A stretch of DNA of 64,000 nucleotides from Cristatella mucedo (lineage: Eukaryota > Bryozoa > Phylactolaemata > Cristatellidae), in the NCBI GenBank assembly GCA_009760855.2, contig WPIO01000034.1, positions 1,691,001 through 1,755,000 on the forward strand, in the 5' to 3' direction. Positions 42,676-57,676 of this stretch are shown piece after piece. The position numbers and the translations under genes were made by a program. The notes below the pieces were generated by a model. It saw nothing but the letters and a program-made list of their open reading frames with translations, searched no databases and was not told the DNA's origin. Numbering within the stretch: the stretch's first letter is position 1; the number at the start of each line of letters is the position of its first letter.

Positions 42676-45600
42676 GTAAGTACGGTCTCTGCCAACGTTC
42701 CACCTTCTCGGTTTCAAACGACCAGCCCCTCTCTGTCTCGGACGGCAGCTGACTGAGCAGTAGCTGTCACCCCCTGTCCGAAGGGTATATGGATAAGAAT
42801 TGCACTGCGGCGTTAGTATTGCGCCGTATGAGAGCCAAATCTCTCTCTCTCTTTTTTGAGCACTTTGCGCATCTAATGCCACTTGCAGATTAGTGTCTGC
42901 GACCCGACATTGCCTACCCGGCGCCTAACGGCCGCTGGTCCTTCTGCGTTGTCTGCACTAGCCGGTAGCTCAACTTCGCTGCAACTATGGCTTACGTTTT
43001 GCCAAATGTGATGCTCTCTTAGCATTACGGAGTGGCCATTTTTTTCCAGCTGCTGCAAGAAGCCTTGTGTCCGTCAGTGTTAGACTCAGCAGTTTTGGGG
43101 GATACTTTCTGCATTCCGGTAGGATTGATTACTTACGTTGATGCTGTGTGACTTTAATGTGACTTGCTATTGCGTCGTATCGACCAAAGATGCTTTCTCG
43201 GTTCGGGCTGGAGCAGTGCATGAACTCGGTGAATTCAGACGTAGATGTAATAAAATACAGTTAGCATGTGCCATGTGCTTGTTTGGCCGCCCCCTGAGCT
43301 GCCTTATGTAAGTAGGTTTTCCTGGAGCTCAAGTTCAATGTCGAAGCTGAGCGAACGCGCACGTACGTAGTCGTGGAGCTTCGTCCGAGTCCTCGCATGT
43401 TTGCCGAGTAGAGCTAGTACCGTTTGTACCAACCACACCCCCTAGCTTTGGCACGTACGAGCTCTGCCATGCACCGGGGCTGCTGGGTGATAACTACAGT
43501 CAGCAGCAAGGCTAGGCACGACCTAGGCTTATAATTTAAGTTAAGCTTCCTGTGAGTGTGCGGAATTTCCATGCTAATGCATGTGGAATCTGGCAGTTTA
43601 GAAAATCTAGTTGCAAAGGCCACCCAACCACCACCCGTGGCCCAAGGTCCACGATGACCGGCTAGCTGATGCTGTCACTTGCTTCGTCCAGGCGTGTGTG
43701 TACTGGTATATGAGTATCTTGCTCTGTGACTTTGTGAAGTTGGAAGCGGTAAGGGTAAGTAGTGGCAAACAGCAGTTTACCTTTCGTGGCTGGTTTATTT
43801 CCTCAGAAGCAGCAGCTTTGCTGTAATACCGTTAGTGATGACAATAATCTCCGTGGCATAGCAATCTAAAAGAAGTTAATCTCTAGTCGCACAGCTCGCT
43901 GCCACTGCAAGAGAAGAGATAGCCATCTAGCGAATGATAAGCTGCAAGTTATGGTGCCATTAGGCAAGAAGGCAAAAAAAACACCCGACTTCCACTTTTG
44001 CTGACCCGTCTGCAAAAGCCCAGCAGATGGCAGTCATCGCATGCAGCAAGGCAGCTGAGGGAGTTTGAGGTTCTGGAAGGCTGTGAAGGATCAAAGTTCA
44101 AGCGCTACATTGTGTTGTCTACACAAAAATGAAAGCCTAAATTGTATTTGGCAATTAAATGGAGGAGAGTTAGTGTAGAAACTATGAAAAGAAGTGATCC
44201 TGAAACATATCCCCAGGGATTCCCATATGCAGAGGATCTTTTTCGTTGACATTTACTCTCTGATATCGTCCAATGAAATATGAACTAAATAATTGAAATG
44301 CATTGTCCGTGGTCCCTAGGTGAGCCGAAGTAAATACTTGTTCAGCCTCTTTAAGAGGAATGGTAGTTGGGAGACCGGGCTTTAGTTGCTTAATTTCTCG
44401 TGGTCTAGTGTCAACTTCGTAATAATTAGCCTGAGGAAAGCCTTTTTGAAAGATGCCAAGACCGAAACTGTGGCTGAGGACACATCTACCATGTTCGATA
44501 TGTAGGGCAGTGGCTAGTGTAGGCATTTCTGAAGGACAAAATAATAATGTATGCATGGGTGTGGTATCGAGAAGGCTAGTAGTGTCTTCTTTGATTGGAA
44601 CATGAATTTGAAGTCAGAGCAGCTCGGACAGGCTTGTAATAGACATCAGACAGAAGGGCAAGAAACAATGAAGAATGAAGACTCTACGGCATATGTATAT
44701 ATCTTTGGTATGGACTCTCAACTGTTGTCAAATTTTTGACAAAGGAGCTAGTAAAACGATTGTCTAGATCACCAGCACGATCGCTAGGTATAGAGCAGAC
44801 TTGGATTTAGCTCAAGGAATGGTTGGTTGTTGACATGAGCATTTTTCGATCATGCATCTGTGATTTACACGATGTTATTATTAACCCAAGATTGTGCCTT
44901 GTCTATAGAAAATTGGTATGACCTACGGTAATGCTCACCTACCGGTCGGTGAGCAGCCAGTCCAAGTTTTTTTTTCAAGCTTGCATCTGGGATTCCTAGC
45001 TTGTTAAACATCCACTGTAAACTAGACTTTTTTTCGGGTGGGCTAACATCGTGCTTAGTGAGAGGAGAAAACTCGTTTAGAACACCAGCAAGTGTCGTGT
45101 TGTAGCATTCCATCAATGAGGTAGAGGATTAGGTAAATTGGCTAGGAATTCTTTAGCAACAAGCTTCAATATCAGGGCCTTCAGGTTCTAGTCTATAGTA
45201 TTCCTTTGGTGTGAGGCTGGCCATGCACATGAGCCAATGAGAGAAAATGAACCAGCCGAAGGAGAACATGTAACGCATAAGGGATCAGTCGGGTTATCAA
45301 AATAAAAATTGAAATCAACCAACATGTGCACGTGATGCTTTCTGGAAGACAGAGTCGAAACGAGATCAGAAGCATCAGCGAGAGAACAGGTTGCAGTGCC
45401 TAGGGGCAGACAGATGGCTGTTGCCGTCGCTCACGGATGGTCGGAGTAACTCACAAGAGATTCGAGGAATGCTTGAAGGGGACTGCTAACAACTTAAAGA
45501 TCAGGGTATTGCCGGCTACAGTCGCTGCTCCACTAAGAGCACCAATTTAGAACCCTGGTTTGTGGCATCCTGAAAATCATTGGGACGTCAGCTACTAAAC

Positions 45601-48600
45601 GATGATAAGTATACACTAGAATTGAGAATAGCATGGTCTCCAAGGGTTGGCAAAGCTGTAATGGCAGATGGCTCGGAAGAGGAGCTGATCTTGCAACAGC
45701 ATAATGAATGGTGCGGAATACGTGCCGATAAATCCATCGGCATGTAAGCACATGCCGCTTAAGGCGATGGCGCCAATGTATAGTCCGAATGGAAGGTAGC
45801 ACATGCTGCAAGCGTTTATAATCCATGAACACCAAATTTCCCATGTGGTGTTTGACCCAACGTATAGGCTTGAAGCAAATCGTAGCTGTTTCAGTGGCGG
45901 TCCTACCGGTATCGGTATAAGTGGAGCCATAGCTAACTGTAACCCCCTTAATAAGTTGCCTACTTGGTGGGTTCGGCGATATCGCACGACGTTCTGGCTC
46001 GACTAGATTGAATCAGCACAATCTACTAGCCGGTCGTACGTACGCTTGCTCTATCCCCTGATGGTGGCTGATATTTTTGTGCTGTCGTCTGAGGAATTCT
46101 TCTCTGGGGTGGCGCCACGACAAACTTTCATCGATACTCGCAGACTGGTCGAGAACGAAAGTCTTAGTTGTTTGTACAGTGTTGTCTGGAAGATTTCTCT
46201 CTGGTTAGCTAGCGATAGTGGCCTCTGGTTTTTGCGAAAGTTGGAGATGCATGCAGCTAGGGACATTGAGTAATGCTGTCGAGCTTAGTGTTGCACTAGC
46301 TGATCAAGGGAAGCTAACACCTGTCAGCCTTGGCCTAGCCTGCAATTTCATGCAAAGATTCCAACTTTCGCAAAAACCAGAGGTCCGGCTCCTACTTTAT
46401 CCTAGCCAGCCACTGTTTGTCATGTGCCTTGCTCTACTGCAGCTTTGCCTTTTGATGAGCATAGCAGCTTGCTTTCTTGCAGGAATCAGCTGGGTATATT
46501 TAAGATAGTGTACAACCATGCGCCTGGCCCATGTCGCCATGTGGGAAACATCGGTAAGTGTCAAGCAGTCGACCGGATTGTGCCCTGCTCTAGACAGCAG
46601 CAGCAGCAGTAGGGGCAGTAGCAGTCGCTGCTGAAGCAACGGCTGCAGCAGCTGCTGCGGCTGATGAGCCAGCAATCTGTGCTGCTCTGACCAGTAATAA
46701 TCCCATAGATATACTGCTCTTCGATGGTGTCTAGGAAAAACTCCAGTCGAGCTCTGATAATGCCACTCCTTGTTAGCTGTCATGGCTTGAGAGGATGGCG
46801 GGTATACAGTTTAAGGATGCTTGAGGTCCCATATGTAATACTTATCCTGCCAAAATAAAAATATCAACTGTCAAGTGTTGCACAGACAGAACTGAATTTA
46901 CATTTATAGTTTCATGTTGTTTACTGAAATACTCGCCGAGTTATTTAATGTATAGTGCACAAACAGACTGTTAAAGAAGCCGTTTAAAAGTCACCAGCAT
47001 GTACTTTAACTACCTGCAAAATTGTGCCTCGGTATGCCAACATCTCACAAGTTGCGACTTAGTCGTTCCCCAAGTTATGATGCAGATCTCTCTGAATTTG
47101 CTATTTGGAGATATTTTGTGACTGGTTTACTTCCAGATTAGTCTTTTTTAGACAGTCACCTTAATTTAATGCTATCCATTTTAAGGAGTAATCAGTAAAA
47201 CTTTAGATTGCATTTGTAACATTTCTGTCTTTTGAAAGGCACCCCTAGTAAAAATCAAGACGGTCCAATCTACAAATATTTCATCCCAAACGACGGCTGC
47301 TTGGTCGCCGAGCAGTTGAAGTCGGCTCAGCTCTCTAGCTTAACAGCCGAGTGAGAGCAGGAGTAACGCTCAGTGCGACGCTCACTTGCTGTCAAGATTT
47401 CAATAGCATGTGATCTCTATTCGTTCCGAATATTGCATGCTGAATAGGAAAGTGACTTGCTATTTTGTAAACGAGACCTTTGTTGTATGCCAGATTTTGT
47501 ATGAGCTTCTTAAGCAATAAATTACGACGAAGCAATTAGATCGGTGATCGGTGAAATCCAGGTGGGCCGGTTGAACAAAGAAGAAAACCGTAGTCACTGG
47601 TCTTTACTGAATTAAAACCGACAAGTTGTTAGCCTGTCCTAGCATTAACGGCTTCGATTTGTATGCAACCTGCTGTGTCGTGGATTGCAGTCAATGGCTC
47701 AGAAGACCTGTTCCTGCTGCCGAATAACAAGGTTCTCGTGACATCGGTGAGACGGGTCCACTTCAATGGAATTTTAGCTATTTCGGCTCGCTGCTCTATG
47801 GCTTTCGCTTGCCTTGCAGTTCCCCTTGCCACCAGTTGTGCTTTCTCGGAGCCGTAACGGGCTGCCCGCAAAAAGGCATGCCAGCCTTAGATGCTGCTTC
47901 ACCAAAATAGCATGCAGTGCCTGCCCAGAGCCGCAGCTGATTCCACTGTGGCACTGTGGCCTCGCTGCGTCTGTCTGTGTCTGTGTCTGTCTAGGTGAAC
48001 AGCTGCTGCGGCTCTTGTTTCTTGTCACTGGGCTCCTGAGCTGTGCATTTGTGTTGCATGGCTCGAGTGCTCTACTTCCTAGCAAGTGATCTTCTAAAAA
48101 AAAGCTTTTTAATGCTTTCGGTAAACTGAGATGCATAGAATGTTCATCCGTACCTCGCTTCACGTTTTAAGCTCCGTTTACACGGTTGGGTTTCCACATG
48201 TGAGTTTCCTGTCGGCTAAACTGACAGACGACAAGGCCGCATTTATACGATCGGTTTGTCGGAAGGATTTTAGTCGCTTTTATTGTTAGCCATCCCCAAA
48301 GCTGCATCCGCAGAGTTGTCGTGGGTTCATTGAACGTGGTACTGTAGCAAATGGTGTAATCTCTTTGGTTTGGCTTAGCTTACTAGCTGTATCTCTTATC
48401 ACCCTCTTCCTTGACAATACATGTCCATGTTCCACTCAAAAAGTGCCCCATAAATAGGAACTCGCCGGTTAAGCCTAAAAAATGCAGTCGTCCTGCTGTC
48501 CTCTGCTATTTCTTTTAATGCAAATGAACCTGGCTCCTGAAGGCACACCTTATTAGCCAATCGGTCTAATCTCCCATAGATTATTCCGAAGGTGTAGAAC

Positions 48601-51087
48601 CCGGCGGTGGGGCATTGATTTTCCGTCCGGAAACCAACGTTCGCTGTATGTGATGACGAGCCCGGCACAATTGACAGAACACCAATGGACAGCCGACCGA
48701 TAGCCAACTGCTTAAACACAGCTTTAGGCTCTCTCTCTCTCTCTCTCTCTCAGCTTTTTGTTGTGTCCACACTCACCCACCCCCCCTTTAAAAATATTCT
48801 TATTCTATAAAAATAAAACCTCGTAACGCCTTTCATTCAAGTAGATGCTCTTCATCTCATTAGATGCCTTTCATCTCTCTAGGTGCCCTCGAGCAGTCGC
48901 AAGCTGATTCATACTCTCATTGGCAGCCTCTGCAGCTGTCTCGAAAACTTCGAATCGAACATGCTGATGCGAGCAAGAATAGCCATCTTGTTGAGCATGC
49001 ACAAGTGAGCTGCTTGCTGAGATCGCCAAATGCAGGCAAACACGTAGGAGGCTGCCGTCTGACATCGTGCCGATGCCTGCGGCAAACGAATTGCTCATTG
49101 CCTGTCTATCACTGCTGTGAATCCTTTAGGGTTGCAGTTAACATAGGCTTTACTCATCATTCCTGAACAAGAGCACTTGCTGTTGTCTTGTGGCCTGGCA
49201 GTGGCATTTTTGCAGCTTGCATGTTTCCCAGATGCAACGTTTGGTCGCTGTACTGCCAGTTGTGGATGGTGTCCTGAGAGCAGAGTCAACGCAGATGCGA
49301 GGTCACTGGCAGGAATCAGTGACTCTAAACGTGTCTAGTTCATAGTCTAGTTATCTATTCTGCCTCATAATAATAATAATAGTAATAACACTGGTCACTG
49401 ATTCAAATTTAATTTTTTAGCTGACTATAGTGTGTTTTTCTAATAATCTCTGCCTAAATAAATAGAAAATAGCCATGATTCCATAGAAACATTGTTTCAA
49501 TAGTCGGGACCACAATATTTCAAAATTATCTGGTTTGCTGTTAGCCACGATGCTGACGGCAGGTAATCGAATTGCATATAGCATGCTTTAGGGGAGGCAA
49601 CTAACATTAGAAGGATTAGGAGGACATAACTCTAGAACAGTATCCATAAAAGCCAAGTAATGCAGGTACGTTAAATGAACATGTTAGGTTATATTATTAT
49701 AGAGTAAGAGAATAGTGAATAGCCAGATATAGTTAATATTACATTAATAGTTAGATTGCCGTTAATACATACTTTTGCAATGTATGTGGACCATTTATCA
49801 AGACAAGAGCAAACAAGTACTCCGTAAAAGTATCTGCTATGATGATTGAGGCATGCAAAACATGCTTTGGCTCGCCTGCTGGCGATCAAGAGAAGTCTTG
49901 GGCACACCAATTCACGCGTGAAAAAATTTAAATTAGGCTGACTATTCGCCACTTGCCATCTGGCCTATATAAGAAAGAAAGGAGTAGTGCCAGAAGTATG
50001 CTATCCTAAAAATTTGGCAGGAACCGACTGACCACTGATGCAGCTGCTGCTTGTGCATTGGGGACCCTTCCAAACGTCGATCTGGCAGGAGCTCACCTCC
50101 AGCCATGTACCCAAACGTTCGTTCGCCACTTTCCCCAGTACCACACTGCCCTGAGGTCTTCATTCCCACCCACTCCACCCCCGAAGAGAGATCGGCCATC
50201 TTCTGGGGAGAGCAGCAAGTCAGACACGAGCAGGATGGATAGTGCAGATCTAGATTCTGATTGCACTGTTTTTTTTGCTACGGGACATTATTTTGAAATT
50301 GTACAAAAGTATTACAAAAGGGACTGGCCTTAGCCTACCGAGTTGTCTGTAAAGAAGACGAACATCTGGTGGTTTATAGATCCATGGACAGTTATAATGT
50401 GGCACTGCCCATTTAGTTAGGCCTGGTAAAGCTAGGCAGTAAGTCAGCAATTTTCAGGATGCGTTAAGTCTGGATCAGCAAGTTTCACTACAATCCTCGC
50501 ATGCAGTATTCACTCGTCTTACACTGGTTGATTGCTTGTGCCCCTCACTAACCTGAAATCTCTTGGAGACCCTACATGCAGTTACCATGATTTCAGAGCT
50601 GTGGACTCACTACCGACTGGCACCACACTATCTCTTGATTTGACAATACCCAAAAAGAAGCTGAAAATCTATCTGTTCTTCACCGAATTAGCTCTGTCCG
50701 AGTAACTTGTGCTTTACATGGTGTGCACGATAAAACTGCACACGTCCTGATTGACCACACTAATTTTGAAAAAAAAATTTTGTATAGGACCCCAGTGGAC
50801 TTTTTGTCCCTGTGTACTTTGCCTACCCGTGGAGGATTTATTGAGTATTGATAGATTTGGGGGTCTAAGTAACCAGTGGCCGTGAGTCTTTTATGGACTT
50901 CTGTGTGTGTATCTTAGCTGTGTGCTTTTCCATGCTTGCCTAAGCTAAATACTTTGGTTTTCCATAATTCTTGGTTATTGCTTCTCTTGCAGCAATATTT
51001 AAAGCATTTGGATAAAGAGAGAGACTTGAATGCTATAGAAATGAATCATATATATGTATATAATTATATATATATATTTATTTATTC

Positions 51088-51132
<45 letters not shown>

Positions 51133-51152
51133 TACATACATATAATGCATTT

Positions 51153-51216
<64 letters not shown>

Positions 51217-54200
51217 CTAAGTATATGTATTCATATGCTGGCACTAGTGAGTCTGGGAGGCCAGGCTAAGAGCTTGGCCGTTTTTTACCAGGCAGGTGGA
51301 CTTAGAAGAGAGGCTGGAAGTGTGGCCACAGGGCCAATCAGGCATAGCTTCCCTGACTGTGGCTTGGCAGTCGATCGCTGCCTGCAGTGACAGCTCTGGA
51401 ATCTTAGCTCTCACTGCCCAGCCAGCCACAGATTTTTCTTTCAGGCACTTGGATTGCCACTGGACCCGGCACCTTCACTGAGACTATGTGCTCGCACACT
51501 CCTTTGCTAAAAGAGCTAGGATGGCTACCGGTTGGTCAACAGATACAGAGCAAAGTTCTTATGCTGACCCACAAGGTCTGCCGATGCCTGGCTCCTCCGT
51601 ACCTAGCTGAACTGCTGCATCAGTTTCAGCCTCCTCGTGCCCTCAGGTCCTGTATGGACAATAAATTAGCTGTTCTATTCCTCTGTTTAAAGGTTCTTGG
51701 CGACAGAAGCTTTAGCTCTGTAGGTCCTAGACTGTGGAACTCGCTTCCACGATTCTTACGCAACGACAACTACTCTCCTGCTGACGACTATGGCTCATCC
51801 TTTTCAGTGGTCCTGAGCTGCTACTCCCATGCTACGCACTACCTCAACCGCTCTCCTGACTCTGTTATGCTTCCCATTTTCTCAATGCTGCGTGAGATGA
51901 AGTCTGTTGGCCACCGAATGCGTACCGAAAGCCGCTTAAGCTCTGAGTGTGCTATACAAAACTCCCTTGCATAACACCCACATAGTCTTTGTGGAATTAC
52001 AGGCGGAGATACATTACACGAAGCTGCTTGTTCTGTTCGAAATGTTTGCCATCTGCTGAAACATGTGTATTGTATTCGGTAACCGCTGGTATTGCTTTAT
52101 AAGAGCTAGTTTAAATCACTGTATGGTCTTGCACAGCTACCTATGCTGCTTGTGGGAGTTCTATTTGCAAGGTGTCATCTTCGTTGATAGGGTTTGCGCT
52201 TCTTTTTATCTCCTTATGTTGAGAATCACTGGGGATCCATACATATTGTGGATCTCAGTGATTCTGACTTACCATCCAAAAAGCTTGAGATCGTTGGCTT
52301 TCCTCGGTCGACGTTTAATCCGCATGGCATTTCGGCCTGGGTGGACAAAGCTGCAGGTATGTGTGGCTCACCACTCAAGCTGCTGTGGCAGGATTGAGTC
52401 CATTGTTTTTTTTCCAGTTCCAGCATGCATAAACAGCTGGGTATGTCTTTAAGTAAATGTGTTGAACGAGTGTATGCTATATTTATTTCTCTTGGCTTTA
52501 ATCTATATATTCCATGCCAGTAGACATCTTTCGACTAAATGTATGGTATCTGTTGACTTCGTAAGAAGTCACCCTCTTCATTATCCATCATGCTATCCTG
52601 TCCAGATCTCCCCTATGTGTATAAGGTCTGAGTATGCATAGTCAAGCTGTACGGAAGACTAATGGTTGTTATAATAATAATAATAACAATCATCATAATA
52701 ACACTTGATAGAGCGCCTCTCAGATAACTCAATCTCTTTCTAGGCACTTTACACTTGCTGCAAAGGAAATACGATCGAATGGTTAGTAGTATCATTGTTA
52801 TTTCTTGCTGTTGAGTGGCTGATTAAAGCAACTATCAGTAGAATATCTGGGAAATGTTCTGCTTGCCTCAGGTTTTGAGCCCTGCACTGCATGATCCAGA
52901 AACGATCTCTTGAACTTTGCAAAGAGACACAAACAAAGCTAGCCTAAGCTAGTGTGAGACTTGGCACATGATCTTGTTCTGATCGTGCGCAAACCGACAC
53001 AATTTTGCAGGGCTCTAACCGGCCTAATTTGTAACTGAAGCTAATGACCACTGCTAAGAGCAAAAAATCTTTAGTGACAGGATTTTACCTTCTGCATTGA
53101 CTCGGGAGTGATGAAGGTCAACTAGAAGTGTCAAGCCGGCCTGTTTGGCTGGCTTCTTGTGCAGGCAAGCTTCATGTCAGTTTCCTAGGCAAAACTACTG
53201 TGTATCTTTACACATACTTTATTGTGTGCAATTTAAGGATGGAGTGAGCACATTGTCCTGATACGGCAGCTAAATGTTTGGTCTTTTAAGTCTGTGTGAT
53301 TAGACTTTAAAGTTTCACAGCATTGACTGATCTCAGTGTAAAGGGGGCCAGCACATTCGGCGCCTGCTTGTGCATACACTGACTTCATAGTTATAGATAT
53401 TATACTGCCAACCTGTCTGTTCAAAAATTGCGGTTACATGACATTCAATTTAAAACTTAAAGAGCCCTTCGAAGTGGATCGCAGCATTGGAATTAAATTT
53501 CCCTTCGCGATGCAGTTTAAGTATCACTTGACATCCATCATAGCTTTACCATCATATAACTGCTATAAATAACACACAGGCTATATGTAGGTATGACATG
53601 GACGAATGTGTTTACGTGATGAACATTCTCCCTGATGGAGTTCACATTCAAAATAATGTAGGCGGTTACAAGTGAGCAGCATGTCTAGCTATTCTATTTG
53701 AATGCAAGATTTTCATTACCTGTCGTTAATTTGCTGTAGGATCTTGATGACAGCTGCCCTAATGTAATGTATCTCTGTCTGTAACTCTACAAAGCCATAA
53801 CGCCTGTGTGGGTGTTAGGAAGGAGAGTTTTGTATAGCACACTCACAGCCTAAGCAGCTTTCGGTACGCATTCGGTGGCCAACAGACTTCGTCTCACACG
53901 ACTAAGAGAACGTGGGAAGCATAGCAGACTCGGGATAGCAGTTGAGGTAGTGAGTAGCATAAAAGTAGCAGTTCAGAATGGCTGGAAAAGATGTACCTTT
54001 GTCGGCAGCAGATGAGTAGTTGTCGTTGCCGAAGAATTGTGGAAGTGAGTTCCACAGTCTACGACTTGCAGAGCTCAAGCCTCTGTCGCCAACAGTCTTT
54101 AATAGGAGGAATGGAACAGCTAATTTATTGTCCATACAGGATCCGAGGGCGCGAAGAGGCTAAAAGTGGTGCCGCAGTTCAGCTAGGTACGAAGGAGCTA

Positions 54201-57200
54201 AGTCCTGGCGGACCTTGTGGGTCAGCGTAAGAACTTTGCTCTGTATCCGTTGATCAACCGCCAGCAATCCTAGCTCTTTTAGTAAAGGCGACACGTGCTC
54301 GAACCTCTGTGACTTTAAGACTAGCCTTGCAGCCATATTCATGGACAGCTGCAGTGGCCTAGTTGCTTTCTTTGGTAGCCCAGCCAAAAGGAAATTACAA
54401 TAATCAAGCCGAGACAGAACCAAGAAGCTAGTTAAATTTTTTGCAAGCCACTGTGGTGGACAGCTCCTAATCTTGGATGTGGATCGGACGTGATGGCTAG
54501 TTGTAGAAGCTGTCTTCTGAATGAAGCTATTAAAATTGAGGCAGCTGTCGATAACGACACCTAAATTTCGAGCACTCAGTGACTGTAGCACCACAGCATC
54601 GCCTAAGGCATCCAAGGAGAAAATCCTCATTGGAGAGGCAAATAGAGTGGCATCTTGTTATTTCTTGGTACCACATCGGGATGAGAGTTTCTGAAACTAG
54701 TGAAAACTCCAAGATCATTTTGAGCTTATTGTCATTCGTTCGAAAACATCTCGGCAATATCAGACACACCTTGAACCTCGTTTCTTTGCAACTGGAATGT
54801 GGATAATCAGTAATCTATTCAGCAAGCCACTCGGCAGCCGCCTGGCTTATCTCTGTCTGATTTATCTCTGTAAACATGGAATGTTGTCAGGCCGTCCTTC
54901 ATCGATACCGGCATGCAAAACCGTTCTGTATTTGTGTACTGTCTACTAATCTGAATACCGAAATGATCAATTCATCTCCTGCTGCCAGGCGTTACTTTAT
55001 CCAAGCCGAGGACTTGAAGGGCTGTATCCTTGGATGAGCTCTAGAATTTGCTGCATGAATAATAATAGTAATGATAATATTGATAATAGCTTGTTTACAG
55101 TGCCCTCAGAGAAATCAATCTCTTTCTATGCACTATATATTTTCTGCAACACAAGCATCATCGAACTTTTAGTGGTAGCATGGTCAATGACTGCAAGCAC
55201 AACCTGGTTAGATGTTACGTGCACAGGGTCAGCATACAAATGTGGTTAGTGGCAGCATGCACAGTGGCAGCATGCACAGTGTCAGCATACGAGCACACAA
55301 AGGACGAATTACATAGATGAACTAAATGCTGTGACAAATGAATGCATCATAGATTATTTTCAAATGTGGTCAAGTCAGGGGATGTCATAACGCCAGTCAG
55401 AAGTGAGTTCCAGGCTTTGGGAGCATACTAACTAAAAGCATGGCCTTCAATGGATTTGGGTTCTTACGAGGTTTAGGTTAAGATTTGATTCCGAAAAGTG
55501 TGGGATACTATGCTTAGCCTAGTGGGGGAGTAGATCTAATAGGTATGCTGGAGCCAAAAAATGAAATGACCTACAAGTGAAGTAACCTTGAAGTCGATAT
55601 GCTGCTTGACTGGGAGCCAGTACTGGAGAAGTGATGCGATGTGGCAAATCTGCCACTCATGACACAAAATCCTAGCTGCAGACTTTAGCACCAACTGCAA
55701 TTGCCTGATAGCACAGGCCAGTAGATCAACAAGAAAACATTTACAGAAGTCGAGCCAGGATGTCACAAATGCATGGATGAATTTAATGTAGTTCATTTGA
55801 GTTTGCTTGGTATTCACATAATGAACGACGATTGACCAAGGTCTTGTCACATGGTTCGGTGCCGGCTAGCAAGTCAGTGGTGACTTTCGTTTATGAGATG
55901 GACATTTCGTTTAGGTAAAACATACGTGTTCATTGTTCTCCACGACCCCGAGGCGATTGGAAAGTTTGAGCTGGACGAATCTGGCGGCCGGCTGCTGCTG
56001 TTGAACCTCTTTCAAAGTCCATACATGGCCAAGTACGTATGCTTTCCCCAGGTAGCATCTTGCTGTCGCTAGAGCTGGTGACCACGTGCTGTCTCCTCTG
56101 TGGAGGGAGCATGGGACGCATCGATGGCTTTGCGTTTGCTGTGTTCCATTGGCTCCCCTGATGATCGTTGCAAAGCACTCACAGCTGGCTGTCACATACT
56201 GCTGCTTGCTGCCTGTGCACTAGAACTCGACCGTTCTCTGTTCGAGGAGCTGCAGAGCGTGTCACGTGCCACACGTCGGCTCTCTGTCGGGGCTGCCCAG
56301 CCTGACCGACTCGTTTGGATCTCCTGAACCTACTTGGAGAGGCATACGTGAAGGTTCTGTCTTGGCTAGCAGACGAAGCTGAGCAGGCTGTTGTTTGGTC
56401 GCACAGTAGAGAACCAGCCGATGCCCAACACCGACAGTTTATTCCCAACACACGGAGCCCTAGAGCCACGGCTCCCCCCAGCCCCTACTCTCATACGACT
56501 CCCCTCCCCTGGTCGACTACGATGACTCATTGACCACATCGGTGCACCGGCCGACCCTGATGGTGAATCCACCATCTGGCCAACAGCTGGTCCATGCCAC
56601 ATCAAAGGCGGACCACAGCAGTGCACTGGCCGACCCTGATGGTGAATCCACCATCTGGCCAACAGCTGGTCCATGCCACATCAAAGGCGGACCACAGCAG
56701 TGCACTGGCCGACCCTGATGGTGAATCCACCATCTGGCCACCTGCTGGTTACCGGCCTGTGTCCATACCACATCACAGGCAGACCACAGCTGTGCACCGG
56801 CCCCTCTCGGTGGTGCTTCTAACAGCTCACCAGTGGCTTATCAGACATACAATACATACATACGAACTACACAGGCTTCCACCATTCACTGCCGCCTAGG
56901 CTTGAGAAGCTGCTTACCTCAATGCAAGTGGTTTCTTGTGCAATTGGGGTCACTCTCTTCAATTCCACACACAGTGCCAGCGCCCATGTAGCAGCTACGA
57001 GTTCTGAGGCCCTGCATACATTGAACCGTTGTTATCCATTATTGAGCTTCGGTAGATGTCTTGTGTCTTCTGGGGTCATAACTTTGCGAATCAGCTCTAT
57101 CCATCTGACGATGCTAAGATGTCTTTTGTCACTGCTTTGGCTTTTTTGTTTCGTATGTGATTGTAATATCAACCAGAGATTACTCCACCACATCCATGGC

Positions 57201-57594
57201 GACCTGATTACCTTGCTTCGCAGGCCAGAGATTAGGCTCTAGCGTTGATTAGATAAAAAAGAGCTTTTCTTTAGTAACATTGAAGTCGGTGCTGTGGTTT
57301 TAAAGGGAAGCATGAATCAGTCTGAAGAACTAGACAATAACTGAATATCATTATTCTCCATTCCGATGCCCAGTGTTTAACATGATTCTAATTGCTGTTC
57401 AAAGCTTATCTTTGCTTTTTTTGCTATTCGTGACTTTCTCTTGTTATTCTGATATCTTATTCATCCTGAACACATCTCAACCAGCTGCTGCATTAAGAAT
57501 CTGCCTCTGATGGAGTTAGCTAGGGGGTGGTGCATCTTGTTAAAATTTGACATCACTATTTCATATGTGTGCTGTGTTTAGAAAGCTCATTTGC

Positions 57595-57676
<82 letters not shown>

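Larger units (their letters stand above)
42676..46482 (+). other. PON intron 1
   Basis: Holds a long antisense LINE (43990-45500) and a 24-bp inverted repeat near its 3' end. The 42900-43980 and 45500-46200 stretches show nothing I can name. Confidence 0.6.
47747..52190 (+). other. PON intron 3
   Basis: 4.4 kb. It contains a CT run (48729-48752), a degenerate LINE A piece (50430-50700), a TA/CA microsatellite and a LINE B copy (51486-52030). The stretch 50040-50270 has a Pro/Ser-rich plus-strand frame (TPPPKRDRPSSGESSKSDTS) of unknown origin, possibly a transposon ORF fragment. Confidence 0.55.

Noticed and set aside
51486-51974. 162-codon open frame as a host protein
   Set aside because: It matches the C-terminal portion of LINE copies at 12359, 53902 and 63385, so it is retrotransposon sequence.
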